Source: Minisyncoccota bacterium
GTDB lineage: Bacteria; Patescibacteriota; Minisyncoccia; Phycocordibacterales; GCA-2747955
DNA: 34,260 bases
NCBI GenBank assembly: GCA_020629435.1
Contig: JAHDDI010000009.1
Span: 1-34,260, forward strand
Direction: 5' to 3'
Positions 19,753-28,460 of the stretch are shown here, in pieces. How positions within the stretch are numbered: position 1 is the first letter of the stretch; each line of letters opens with the position of its first letter. The position numbers and the translations under genes are program-made. Below the pieces are notes generated by a model. That model did no database searches, had not been told where the DNA came from, and worked only from the letters and a program-made list of their open reading frames with translations.

Positions 19753-19831
19753 TTCAATTCCTCGCTTTGGCTCTGTTACTTCCCTGCACTCTTAATAAAA
19801 CAATACGTTTTATTAATTAAAAAGTCAAGTT

Positions 19832-20197
19832 TTATTGTTCCACCTGAGGACTATTGTTTTGGATAAATTGCTCTGAACTAACGCTTGCGTTGCTCCAGTC
19901 AAAATTCTCTAGTGTTCTCCATGCAAATTCGATCATAGGACCTATAATATTCCATATAACAGCCCAATACTCTGCCAAGTAATTATTCCATATATCAGCA
20001 ATAAATTGTCCTAAAAAAGAGAAATTCGCCTCTGTTTGTGGATTTTCGACTGCTGCGCGAATATCAAAACCTAGAACCGATATAATAATGATTCCAATCA
20101 CAATCACTACGGCCATTTTTAAAAGACCTTGTTTATTCCCAGGATGATACTTATCAATTAGTTGTGCGCGTTTTTCAGGTGATATTAGAAGTTTCAT
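19832..20197 (-). CDS. Hypothetical single-pass membrane protein
   Basis: 121-aa ORF with TM LLKMAVVIVIGIIIISVLGF; directly follows a 52-aa membrane ORF. Confidence 0.65.
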   Translation of the reverse strand: MKLLISPEKRAQLIDKYHPGNKQGLLKMAVVIVIGIIIISVLGFDIRAAVENPQTEANFSFLGQFIADIWNNYLAEYWAVIWNIIGPMIEFAWRTLENFDWSNASVSSEQFIQNNSPQVEQ

Positions 20198-20199
20198 AT

Positions 20200-20358
20200 T
20201 TAGAATACAAAGAAATTAGTAATTAGTAGTGCAACATCATTAAACCAATCGAGTGCAATGATATCTTTGGCGGTTACACCAAATGCAGACAAAACTAGTA
20301 TCCACGCCGTAATAGTAAAAATAATTTTTATAAAACTACCATTTTTTTTTGATGACAT
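20200..20358 (-). CDS. Small (52 aa) membrane protein, not in the supplied ORF track
   Basis: Read on the minus strand: MSSKKNGSFIKIIFTITAWILVLSAFGVTAKDIIALDWFNDVALLITNFFVF*. Stop lies 2 nt before the next ATG; TACGAT box 6 nt upstream of its ATG. Confidence 0.55.
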   Translation of the reverse strand: MSSKKNGSFIKIIFTITAWILVLSAFGVTAKDIIALDWFNDVALLITNFFVF

Positions 20359-20410
20359 ATTATAATCGTAACAGGATTAGTAAAATTGTAAACAAAAACT
20401 GTTGAAATTC

Positions 20411-21085
20411 CTAGGAATTGTCCCTGCGCCACTGTTCAATTTTTTTGTGATCACCTTGCAGCAATACTCTGGGTACACTATATGTTTTGCCTTTGTGTTT
20501 AATAACCTCTGGTCGAGTATAGTATTTCCCCGCGGCTATTCGCTGTTCTTCACGAGAGTCTGTATCCCCCAAGACACCAGGTAATTGTCTGGTTACACTG
20601 TCTATTACAACCATTGCTGGTAGCTCTCCACCGGTCAGTACATAATCCCCAATAGACAATGTTCGTCCTGGATACATTTCGTTAATACGACTATCAATTC
20701 CCTCGTACCGTCCACAAACTATAACCAAATCAGTGATTGCAGATTTTTTAAGTAACGACTCTTGTGCAATTTGTTTTGCAATTTCTGTAGTAAATTTTTC
20801 TGCTCTGGGAGCAAAGTGTACTACCCCATAATTTCGTTTTCTCCCTATTGCTGCTTTAATTGCAGCCATGACTGGTTCTGCGCGAACCACCATTCCAGGT
20901 CCACCTGCGTATGGTTTGTCGTCGACTCGTCGTGGTAATTTTCCGTATTTTGAGTCTTCTGTGTAATCCATGGGGTTGTAGCACTTTATCGAGATAATCT
21001 TGTTTTTTTGTGCCCGCCCTAAAATTGATTCATTAGTGTATGAATCAAGCATTTTTGGAAATAATGTGATGACGTGAAATTTCAT
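20411..21085 (-). CDS. trmD: tRNA (guanine-N1-)-methyltransferase
   Basis: MKFHVITLFPKMLDSYTNESILGRA; RRVDDKPYAGGPGMVVRAEPV; LVIVCGRYEGIDSRI; SIGDYVLTGGELPAMVVIDSVTRQLPGVLG. Confidence 0.95.
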   Translation of the reverse strand: MKFHVITLFPKMLDSYTNESILGRAQKNKIISIKCYNPMDYTEDSKYGKLPRRVDDKPYAGGPGMVVRAEPVMAAIKAAIGRKRNYGVVHFAPRAEKFTTEIAKQIAQESLLKKSAITDLVIVCGRYEGIDSRINEMYPGRTLSIGDYVLTGGELPAMVVIDSVTRQLPGVLGDTDSREEQRIAAGKYYTRPEVIKHKGKTYSVPRVLLQGDHKKIEQWRRDNS

Positions 21086-21086
21086 A

Positions 21087-21482
21087 TTATATGCCGCAGC
21101 AATTAGAGGTTTGTTCTAAAACCGTGCTCCATATTACAGGCACAGCAACCGTGACAAAAAAATAATAAAGAATTGTTGTAAACACAATTGTCTGAATCAC
21201 TGTTAGGACAATTACTGTTTTATTTCTTATTATATCTGCATGCGAAGTAATCCCTTGATGGTAAAAAAACAATACTACCGAGACAGCTAAAATAACAAAC
21301 CCTACTACTAATAACTGCCACCAATAATCAACAAAAAAATACTGAATGCTAGTAAATCCAAAAAGAAAAAATAAGGGTGTGGTCGCACAACATCCTGCCG
21401 CAAACACAGACGGCATCAGTGACAATCCCAGAATTGTTTGTGCGTTTGTATTTTCTAACTGATTATTCTCCTTCTGGCTCAT
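21087..21482 (-). CDS. Small multi-TM protein with Cys pairs (possibly MerT-like), in khpA-trmD operon
   Basis: Three to four TM segments; AAGCCATTPLFFLFGF and C-terminal NCCGI; overlaps khpA end and abuts trmD start. Confidence 0.65.
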   Translation of the reverse strand: MSQKENNQLENTNAQTILGLSLMPSVFAAGCCATTPLFFLFGFTSIQYFFVDYWWQLLVVGFVILAVSVVLFFYHQGITSHADIIRNKTVIVLTVIQTIVFTTILYYFFVTVAVPVIWSTVLEQTSNCCGI

Positions 21483-21714
21483 TAACTTTTAGGTTTACCC
21501 GTGCATTGTGTTTCATTCCAACTACCCGCAACAATGTTCTGATTGATTTTGCCGTGTTCCCCATTTTCCCGATAATCTGCCCCATATCATCTGGATTGAC
21601 TGTCAGCGTTAGCAAAACTCCCATTTCGTCTACTTTGCGTTCAACGACAACATCGTCTGGGTTTTGCACCAGTTGCTTAACTATATATTCTAGAAATTCT
21701 TGATCGTGTTCCAT
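21463..21714 (-). CDS. khpA: KH domain RNA-binding protein (KhpA/YlqC-like)
   Basis: EYIVKQLVQNPDDVVVE...LTLTVNPDDMGQIIGKMGNTAKSIRTLLRVVG. Confidence 0.9.
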   Translation of the reverse strand: MEHDQEFLEYIVKQLVQNPDDVVVERKVDEMGVLLTLTVNPDDMGQIIGKMGNTAKSIRTLLRVVGMKHNARVNLKVNEPEGE

Positions 21715-21764
21715 ATATTATTTATTATATTTTGATACTACCTGTCCGGACTATATTTCGCAAG

Positions 21765-22745
21765 CTACCCCCTAACTCGCTTATATACTTTTCTCAGAAC
21801 CGTATATACAAACCAAGCGAGTAGTGCATACACAATCAAGAGTGGTAACATCACAGCCATCGCTACAAGTTTATCTACAAGGCCTGTTAGTCCGACTAGT
21901 AAATTTTGGTACGACTGTCGAATATTATCCCATGGCGACCAAGACACACCTGCAATTTCATATTGTTGTTCTGATTCTAAATATACGTTTATTGTCGAAA
22001 GTTCGATTTGGTTTGAGAGAACGTTTAGCTGCCCTTCCAGTCGTTCTGCGTCTGATCGTGCCTGTTCAACATATCGGGTTACTTCTAATATATCGCTTAT
22101 CTTGGCTGCCTTTTTTAAGATTTGTCTGTATTGTGCTTCCTCAGCTAGTTTGTTTTCAAGACGTAACTGCAAGTCTGCATACTGTTCAGTTACATCAGAC
22201 GAATTTGTATTGTCGGACGTGACAACCAATGCGATTTCTCTTAATTGGGTCATACTTGCCTCATAATTGTTTGTTGGAATCCGTAAAACCATAGAGCCAT
22301 AACGCCCTCCCGGTTCAATTGCATATTCATTTCTGTTGTATGATTGCCCAAAACTATTTGACGCAACAAACCCCTTGTTGGAAAGTACAATATTTTCTAT
22401 CTGTGTCCGTGCCGCAGCAATATCTTTTACTACCAAATTCAAAGACCCATTTTTGATCAGCTGTCTTTCGGACTGTTCGTCATAAGGCGCTTCGTTTACC
22501 GATGGTGCTGGCAGATAACTCTCTGCCATGTCACTTTCAATGCGGGCGCTTTTGAACATCCCCATGTCCATAGATTCGTCATAACCCAGTGATTGTGTTG
22601 CAATCGTCGAGTTACCTGAATATGAATAGTTTTTATTTGTGTCTTTTGTAAATGCGTACAATCCAACTACTAATAATCCAATAATTAGAATTGGTGTGTA
22701 TTGTTTTGTCTGTTTTATTTTTCTAAAAATTCTTTCTTTATTCAT
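21765..22745 (-). CDS. DUF4349 domain-containing protein
   Basis: RQLIKNGSLNLVVKDIAAARTQIENIVLSNKGFVASNSF...VLRIPTNNYEASMTQL...SSDVTEQYADLQLRLENKLAEEAQYRQIL; C-terminal TM. Confidence 0.85.
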   Translation of the reverse strand: MNKERIFRKIKQTKQYTPILIIGLLVVGLYAFTKDTNKNYSYSGNSTIATQSLGYDESMDMGMFKSARIESDMAESYLPAPSVNEAPYDEQSERQLIKNGSLNLVVKDIAAARTQIENIVLSNKGFVASNSFGQSYNRNEYAIEPGGRYGSMVLRIPTNNYEASMTQLREIALVVTSDNTNSSDVTEQYADLQLRLENKLAEEAQYRQILKKAAKISDILEVTRYVEQARSDAERLEGQLNVLSNQIELSTINVYLESEQQYEIAGVSWSPWDNIRQSYQNLLVGLTGLVDKLVAMAVMLPLLIVYALLAWFVYTVLRKVYKRVRG

Positions 22746-22747
22746 AA

Positions 22748-23509
22748 TTATTTTGTGATCTTATAAGTAATAGATACTTGGGATTGTAATTTGTCTTCCC
22801 CTGTTGGAATTGATGCCTCGGCAACACCATATTCGGCATCTTCTGCAAATGACCGCGCGTACACGGGTCCGTAATAATTATTGCCGTTGTTTTCGTTAAA
22901 GCCCACAATAACATCTAATTCTACCCCTAAATCACGTGCTAATTTTTTTGCTTCTTGCTTGGCATCATCGATTGCTTCTGTTCGTAATTCTTCTCGGATT
23001 TCTTCATCCTCGTCTACAAAAAACCGTAATCCTGATACATTGTCTACTTCAAACGAAGCAATCTGCGTCATGATGGGTCCCACCTGGTCCAAGTCCCTGA
23101 TTGTCAGCTGCAATGATTGGTTAATCCGGTAGCCATCAAAAGTTCTTTGTCCGTCGTTTCGGTTATATACGTACTGTGGATTGACCGAATAATTTGTTGT
23201 TTTGATGTCCTTTTCTTCAATACCAAATCCAGACAACTGTTTTATCATTTCAGAAATACGAGAATTCACAGAATCTGTCGCGACAGATAAACTGTTGTTT
23301 TTTCTAGTCATGGAAAAAGTCACACTGGCTGTATCTGGCGCTACCAAACGTTCTGATTGTCCCGAAACAGTAATTGTGTTTTCTTGACTGTCGTCGCTCA
23401 ATTGAACATCGACTGTCGATTGAGATTTCATAATCAATACCAATGCAACCAGTGCAACCAGTGCAACCAGCGCCACAATAACTATGTGATTTTGTTTTAA
23501 ATTTTCCAT
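22748..23509 (-). CDS. SIMPL (DUF541) domain protein with N-terminal TM
   Basis: ITVSGQSERLVAPDTASVTFSMTRKN...GIEEKDIKTTNYSVNPQYVY...YRINQSLQLTIRDLDQVG...AIDDAKQEAKKLARDLGVEL. Start trimmed to MENLKQNH at 23509. Confidence 0.88.
   Translation of the reverse strand: MENLKQNHIVIVALVALVALVALVLIMKSQSTVDVQLSDDSQENTITVSGQSERLVAPDTASVTFSMTRKNNSLSVATDSVNSRISEMIKQLSGFGIEEKDIKTTNYSVNPQYVYNRNDGQRTFDGYRINQSLQLTIRDLDQVGPIMTQIASFEVDNVSGLRFFVDEDEEIREELRTEAIDDAKQEAKKLARDLGVELDVIVGFNENNGNNYYGPVYARSFAEDAEYGVAEASIPTGEDKLQSQVSITYKITK
23444..23470. repeat. Three exact tandem copies of TGCAACCAG within the SIMPL gene TM segment
   Basis: 23444-23452, 23453-23461, 23462-23470 identical; encodes (LVA)3 within VALVALVALVALV. 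Confidence 0.9.
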
Positions 23510-23564
23510 GATTTTCTGTTTATTTCTAATGTATAATAATTGTATCACGAGCAAGAGTAAAAAT

Positions 23565-24281
23565 ATGAAAATAATCACACTAGTTACAAAACGTTCAGTC
23601 AGAGAGACTCTTAAGGAGCTGCGTTACAAAAAATACTATTCTTCGTCTGAATTTCATCCAGGTGACGTGATAGAAATTATTGATGGCAACAAAAAGTCAC
23701 CTGCCATTATTCTTAAATCAGAACCAGCATCAGCATACAAACAACAAATTCGTGACGGCAGTCTAGATATTTCAAAACCGAAATTTTCGAAAACAGGTGA
23801 ATTTGCGAATGGTGTGGTGGTTTGTAGTTTCTCAATGGACGATATTCGAAAATACCTAAAGGATCCTGCGTTGGCACACAAAACCGACAATAAAATTCTC
23901 AAGGATTTCTTTCCAAAAAAGAAACCAGTTCAAAACAAAGAACCCAAAAAAGTGTCTGCAACTAGTGACGGTACACTCTCTACCCTGTCTCTAGACCGAT
24001 ACAAACAAACAGACAAAACACATCACAGCGAATTACAGTTGTTTGTAGACGAAGTACGAAAATATTTCGGAGAACAAGCGCGCTTTGGTCAGGGTTCGTT
24101 TTCTTATTATCTAGGATTCTGCAAAAAAATTCCCATGACAGATTTATGGCAAATGTTTGGTGAAGCCAAACAATCCAGGAAAAACCACGAAGGACAAAAG
24201 AAATTGTTTTGGTGGAAAATTGGACAACATTTGCGTGGTCCAAAAGACGACACAGAAATTGACAACACAAAAAATAATTAG
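23565..24281 (+). CDS. Hypothetical protein
   Basis: ORF from ATG 23565, divergent from the SIMPL gene; conserved-looking C-terminus HHSELQLFVDEVRKYFGEQARFGQGSFSYYLGFCKKIPMTDLWQMFGEAKQS. Confidence 0.7.
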   Translation: MKIITLVTKRSVRETLKELRYKKYYSSSEFHPGDVIEIIDGNKKSPAIILKSEPASAYKQQIRDGSLDISKPKFSKTGEFANGVVVCSFSMDDIRKYLKDPALAHKTDNKILKDFFPKKKPVQNKEPKKVSATSDGTLSTLSLDRYKQTDKTHHSELQLFVDEVRKYFGEQARFGQGSFSYYLGFCKKIPMTDLWQMFGEAKQSRKNHEGQKKLFWWKIGQHLRGPKDDTEIDNTKNN

Positions 24282-24313
24282 TATTGTAATAAAAAATCTT
24301 TAGGAGAGTATAA

Positions 24314-24640
24314 ATGGTTGCAGCGCACAAGTCATCAATCTATGACGACTGCGAAATTGAGAATAATTACCCCTGTGTTGACGGTATACACAGAGACGCA
24401 CTAATTATGCCCGGGCACTTGTTTTTAGATCATGATTCTACTCATGACTCACACCATCAACTTCATGACTATTTTGCTGAAATGAGATACTGCTTGTTCT
24501 GGTACAGTCAGATTAAGTTTCCACACCAGCCAAATGTTAATGTTGCCCAATGGAGATTCGAACATCATAAAATTTGGTTCAAAGATGGTGATGACCCAGC
24601 ACAAAAAGCGAAAGATTATGTTCGGTCTCACTCTTTATAG
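24314..24640 (+). CDS. Small hypothetical protein, SD-type start
   Basis: 108-aa ORF; TAGGAGAG upstream of ATG; followed by a terminator. Confidence 0.6.
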   Translation: MVAAHKSSIYDDCEIENNYPCVDGIHRDALIMPGHLFLDHDSTHDSHHQLHDYFAEMRYCLFWYSQIKFPHQPNVNVAQWRFEHHKIWFKDGDDPAQKAKDYVRSHSL

Positions 24641-24650
24641 TCTCGCACCG

Positions 24651-24682
24651 CCCCGCATCAGACTTGAATGCGGGGTTTGTTT
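24651..24682 (+). terminator. Intrinsic terminator
   Basis: CCCCGCAT (24651-24658)/ATGCGGGG (24668-24675) followed by TTTGTTTT. Confidence 0.85.
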
Positions 24683-24711
24683 TATCAAATTTGATGATTA
24701 TAAAAACAATA

Positions 24712-25488
24712 CTAGACAATCAGCTTAGATTTAAATCCAAGTATATTAGTATACCTATTATTTCCGAACAGTATTGGATAAAAGTCTTCTCGAGAGTAGA
24801 CATTCTCACCAGATTCACTGGTACATACTATTTGACCTTTCTTACATAAACTAAAATTCTCCATAGCAGCATCTAGTGTGTAGCCTCCCACAAAATCCTT
24901 TTCAAAAGCTGCATAGACATCGTAGATTTTTGTTTTTTTATAAATCCTAGGATTACTATAAGGATTATTTTTTATGATCCCACTGAAAATTAGTATTTCA
25001 ACAATATCAAATAACGTTGCCTGTAAAACATCGTGACTATCATCCATTCCGTATTCAAATGCGATCCCAGCCTTTGCTGCTGATATCAATGCATTATCAG
25101 ATTTGTATTTCATTAATAATACTTTTGGGGGCTTAATAGTGTCTATAATCTCTTGAGTCTCAGAATTAATTTTTGTCACTATCAACATGGAATCATCTCC
25201 CAAGTCAGTTGTTTTTGTAGAATGCACGTCTATAACAATATCAAAATCTTCTATAATAGACTGCAGTTGGTCCGCTCTTCGTTCCTCATAATTACCGTCT
25301 TTCTTACCTGGAAATATTCTATTGAGATCACTCTCTAGATATGGAATATTCTTTTCAGAGGCCATAGGGTTACCTATCTCTAAACGTAAAGAGGTCTTAT
25401 CTATTTTTAGCTTAACAAGCTCCTCTATCACCTTCAGGCCAATACGTTCGTGTCCATGTGTTGACGCTACAACAAGTACTTTTTTCAT
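24712..25488 (-). CDS. Succinylglutamate desuccinylase/aspartoacylase-like (M14) protein
   Basis: VVASTHGHERIGLKV (zinc His/Glu), IGNPMASEKNIPYLESDLNRIFPG, DIVIDVHST. TATAAT lies 7 nt before ATG on the minus strand. Confidence 0.82.
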   Translation of the reverse strand: MKKVLVVASTHGHERIGLKVIEELVKLKIDKTSLRLEIGNPMASEKNIPYLESDLNRIFPGKKDGNYEERRADQLQSIIEDFDIVIDVHSTKTTDLGDDSMLIVTKINSETQEIIDTIKPPKVLLMKYKSDNALISAAKAGIAFEYGMDDSHDVLQATLFDIVEILIFSGIIKNNPYSNPRIYKKTKIYDVYAAFEKDFVGGYTLDAAMENFSLCKKGQIVCTSESGENVYSREDFYPILFGNNRYTNILGFKSKLIV

Positions 25489-25517
25489 AGAACAGATTAT
25501 ACATGAAAAAAATATGT

Positions 25518-25547
25518 GAAAAAGGCCCTCGAATGAATCCGAGGGCC
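25518..25547 (-). terminator. Intrinsic terminator for the GNAT/methyltransferase/trpS block
   Basis: GGCCCTCG (25524-25531)/CGAGGGCC (25540-25547) followed on the minus strand by TTTTT. Confidence 0.8.
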
Positions 25548-25552
25548 CCTAG

Positions 25553-26254
25553 TTATCTGCGCCAAACACAATACGCAGCATCGCCATTATCTTGATCAAG
25601 ACTGGCAAAGTTTGTGCCAATGCTTTTCTTGACGATGTCGTAGTCGCGTCCATACATCGATGAACCGTATACCCCTCTTGAAACAAGAGTGGTGGGATCG
25701 AGATGTGTATCGTCTATGACATTTGCAATACATGTAGCAGCATTTTGGACATCCTGCGGTATCTCTTTGTCACCGAAAAGGAACAAGTCTTTGGTCCCCG
25801 TCACTTTTGCAAAGCATTTCTGCATTACTGGGTTCTGAGTACGAAGAACCATGTGAGACCATTCTGAAGCGTGCTCACTGGAATGATCGACAACATACCT
25901 GAGCATTGAAGTTCCCACTCCTTTGCCCTGCGAATGCTTGTCAACGCACATTCCCGCCAGGTAGATAACAGAACTATCGCCCATAGGTATTCTGTCCCAC
26001 ATACGAAACGCCCTTGGATTCCCCGAGAGGTCACTCAAGACCACCACATCAGAATTCATCATAACGTGATCGTATACATCTTGATGAAACTCAGGATTAT
26101 CCTTCTGATTGAACGCACTACGAGCGATAGGATACAGCTCCTCAATGAGTTCATCTTTGGACTTGTCGTCGAGTTTTTGTGGGCACAAGTGATGCCCAAC
26201 AAAGTTTTTATTGCCTCCTACTTCACAGGAGACGGTTAAATCTCTCCATGGCAT
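25553..26254 (-). CDS. GNAT family N-acetyltransferase-like protein
   Basis: VIYLAGMCVDKHSQGKGVGTSMLRYVVD acetyl-CoA binding signature; AAGGAG 8 nt upstream of ATG. Confidence 0.72.
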   Translation of the reverse strand: MPWRDLTVSCEVGGNKNFVGHHLCPQKLDDKSKDELIEELYPIARSAFNQKDNPEFHQDVYDHVMMNSDVVVLSDLSGNPRAFRMWDRIPMGDSSVIYLAGMCVDKHSQGKGVGTSMLRYVVDHSSEHASEWSHMVLRTQNPVMQKCFAKVTGTKDLFLFGDKEIPQDVQNAATCIANVIDDTHLDPTTLVSRGVYGSSMYGRDYDIVKKSIGTNFASLDQDNGDAAYCVWRR

Positions 26255-26259
26255 TGGAC

Positions 26260-27363
26260 TTACTCCTTCTTGCCTGTTACGAGCAGATATGCTCCTTGGT
26301 TAGTGTCAGAAAGAGTTCTATCAATTTCCGAAATCTTTTTGGTTACAGTGGTATTTTTTAAGATAACCCTTGGAACCAAAGAAGACACAACGGGATAGGA
26401 ATTCTTTCCTTCGATGACAAGACCTTTTGGAACCATGTCATCTATTTGCTGCAAAGAATATGGTGTTGCGTGTATGCGGTAGGTTTTGCCTGCCACCTTC
26501 ACGTTAAGACACTCTTCATCAACGTCGATGAATGCTGCCCAACCATTGTGCACCGGAACATATGATGACTCATACATCAATGCCTCAGAATTGTGAAAAG
26601 AGAGAACGAAACGCCCACCTGGACGCAGAACTCTCTGCACTTCTCGGAACAAGTTCTCTGCTGAAGACAGATTACTTGCAGAACCAAGACCCATCACAAT
26701 CATCGAGGCGCTTTCATCTTCCAAGGGAATACCCTCGTCCAAATCTGCTACCTCGAATTTTCCTTTTGGAAACTGACCTTGTGCTGCAGCAATCATGTCG
26801 GGACTAATGTCGTACCCGCGCACAACATCGAACTTAGGAGACAGCCATGGGAAAATATTTCCCTTGCCACACCCTAAGTCGACTGCTACACCGGCAACCT
26901 CTACCCTTGAGACCACTTCCTGAATAACCTCACCTTCATACACAGCATAGTCGGCTGTTGCGGGATATTCAGCAAAGCGCAGCTGATGATCTGTTGCACT
27001 TACCACTTTAGCAAGTTCCAAAAGATTCTTTTTGCACCATTTCAAACGCTCTTCTGCGTCTTGTGGTTGAACAACCGAATCTCCTGATTGGAGCTGGATC
27101 ATCTGCTGTTTGCATGATTCACCAATCAAGGCGTAGAGCATGCTTTCAGCGAAATTCGGACTCAGGTCGATGCTTTCGGCAAAGACCCTTATCTCTGCGA
27201 TCCTATCGTCTTCAATCTCGCTCCTGAAGATAGGGTCACCCGTTGTCTGCTTGGATGCTCCCACCAGAAGTGCAAGCTCCATTCTCTTTCGCGCTAGACG
27301 CATTATTTCGAGGTCGACACCCTTGAGTCTCGTCCCCAAGATGGATAAATTTAGCTGTGGCAT
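26260..27363 (-). CDS. Chorismate mutase (AroQ)-like N-terminal domain fused to class I SAM methyltransferase
   Basis: N-term LKGVDLEIMRLARKRMELALLVGASKQTTGDPIFRSEIEDDRI...ALIGESCKQQMIQ; C-term VAVDLGCGKGNIFPWL...GYDISPDMIAAAQ...VQRVLRPGGRFVLSFHN. Confidence 0.75.
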   Translation of the reverse strand: MPQLNLSILGTRLKGVDLEIMRLARKRMELALLVGASKQTTGDPIFRSEIEDDRIAEIRVFAESIDLSPNFAESMLYALIGESCKQQMIQLQSGDSVVQPQDAEERLKWCKKNLLELAKVVSATDHQLRFAEYPATADYAVYEGEVIQEVVSRVEVAGVAVDLGCGKGNIFPWLSPKFDVVRGYDISPDMIAAAQGQFPKGKFEVADLDEGIPLEDESASMIVMGLGSASNLSSAENLFREVQRVLRPGGRFVLSFHNSEALMYESSYVPVHNGWAAFIDVDEECLNVKVAGKTYRIHATPYSLQQIDDMVPKGLVIEGKNSYPVVSSLVPRVILKNTTVTKKISEIDRTLSDTNQGAYLLVTGKKE

Positions 27364-27376
27364 TTTCTTTTCCTTT

Positions 27377-28378
27377 TCAGTAAGTTACGATTCCCATTTT
27401 ATCAGAAACCAACCCGATAGTGGGCATAATGATTTGACGGGCCTTTTTTCCTCCCTCATGAAGGATTTCCCGAACCATTTCGTCTTTATCTTCGAACGAG
27501 GCTCTGCGTTCTTGAAACAATTCAAGCTGATCACTGATGCGGTCAGCAAGTAAACCCTTGCACTGTGCACAACCAATTTCAGCGGCCATGCACTTTTTTG
27601 CAATTGTTCGAGATTGTACTTCACCTGGTGAAACAAGTTCGTGGACAGGATAGACTGACAAGCAGTCTTCGTATGGGTTACCTGGATCGCTGACCGAAAC
27701 ACGATTTGCATCGGTTACACCGAATCTTCTATACCGATCATGAACCTCTTCCCTTTCCATTGTCAACGAAATAGCGTTATCGGCGTCTGACTTCCCCATT
27801 TTATTTCCATCAAGGCCGGGAACCTTTACCATTTCTTCCAACATTTCAGGGATAACGAAAGTCTCACCGAAACGCTTGTTGAATTTTCGCGCTAGCTTTT
27901 GGGCTAGCTCAACGTTTGGAATTTGGTCACTGCCCACAGGTACGATGTTTGCCTGTGGACCCAAAATATCTGCCGCCATCAAAACTGGATAGCTAAACAA
28001 ACCATGGGTTACCCTGTTTGGGTTCTTTTTGACCAAGTCCTTGTAGGTGGGAATATTCTTAAGCGCACCGAACGACTGCAGCATCCCCAAATACATCGAG
28101 AGCTGCGCAATCTCCGGAATACTCGACTGAGCATACAAGATCGACTTGTCCGGGTCTAAACCCGCAGCAAGGTAATCTTTTACCATTTCGGTCAAGTTTA
28201 GTTTCATTGCTTCGGGATCGTCGAGGGTGGTCAGTGTGTGGAAGTCAGCAACAAAATACATACAACGTGTGTCTGCATCGTCTTGAAACTTCACAAAATT
28301 CTGAACAGCCCCAAGGAAACTACCGAAGTGAAGTCTACCTGTTGCTCGGATACCCGAGAGTACTGTCTTACTATGCAT
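27377..28378 (-). CDS. trpS: Tryptophanyl-tRNA synthetase
   Basis: LSGIRATGRLHFGSFLGAVQNF; HGLFSYPVLMAADILGPQANIVPVGSDQIPNVELAQKLARKFN; GLDGNKMGKSDADNAI. Confidence 0.95.
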   Translation of the reverse strand: MHSKTVLSGIRATGRLHFGSFLGAVQNFVKFQDDADTRCMYFVADFHTLTTLDDPEAMKLNLTEMVKDYLAAGLDPDKSILYAQSSIPEIAQLSMYLGMLQSFGALKNIPTYKDLVKKNPNRVTHGLFSYPVLMAADILGPQANIVPVGSDQIPNVELAQKLARKFNKRFGETFVIPEMLEEMVKVPGLDGNKMGKSDADNAISLTMEREEVHDRYRRFGVTDANRVSVSDPGNPYEDCLSVYPVHELVSPGEVQSRTIAKKCMAAEIGCAQCKGLLADRISDQLELFQERRASFEDKDEMVREILHEGGKKARQIIMPTIGLVSDKMGIVTY

Positions 28379-28460
28379 GTTCTTGTCCTTTGTGTTTGCG
28401 TTGTAAAGAGCATAAATATCTCTTAAAATTAACTATAAACTGAATAATTTTATTGTCAAA

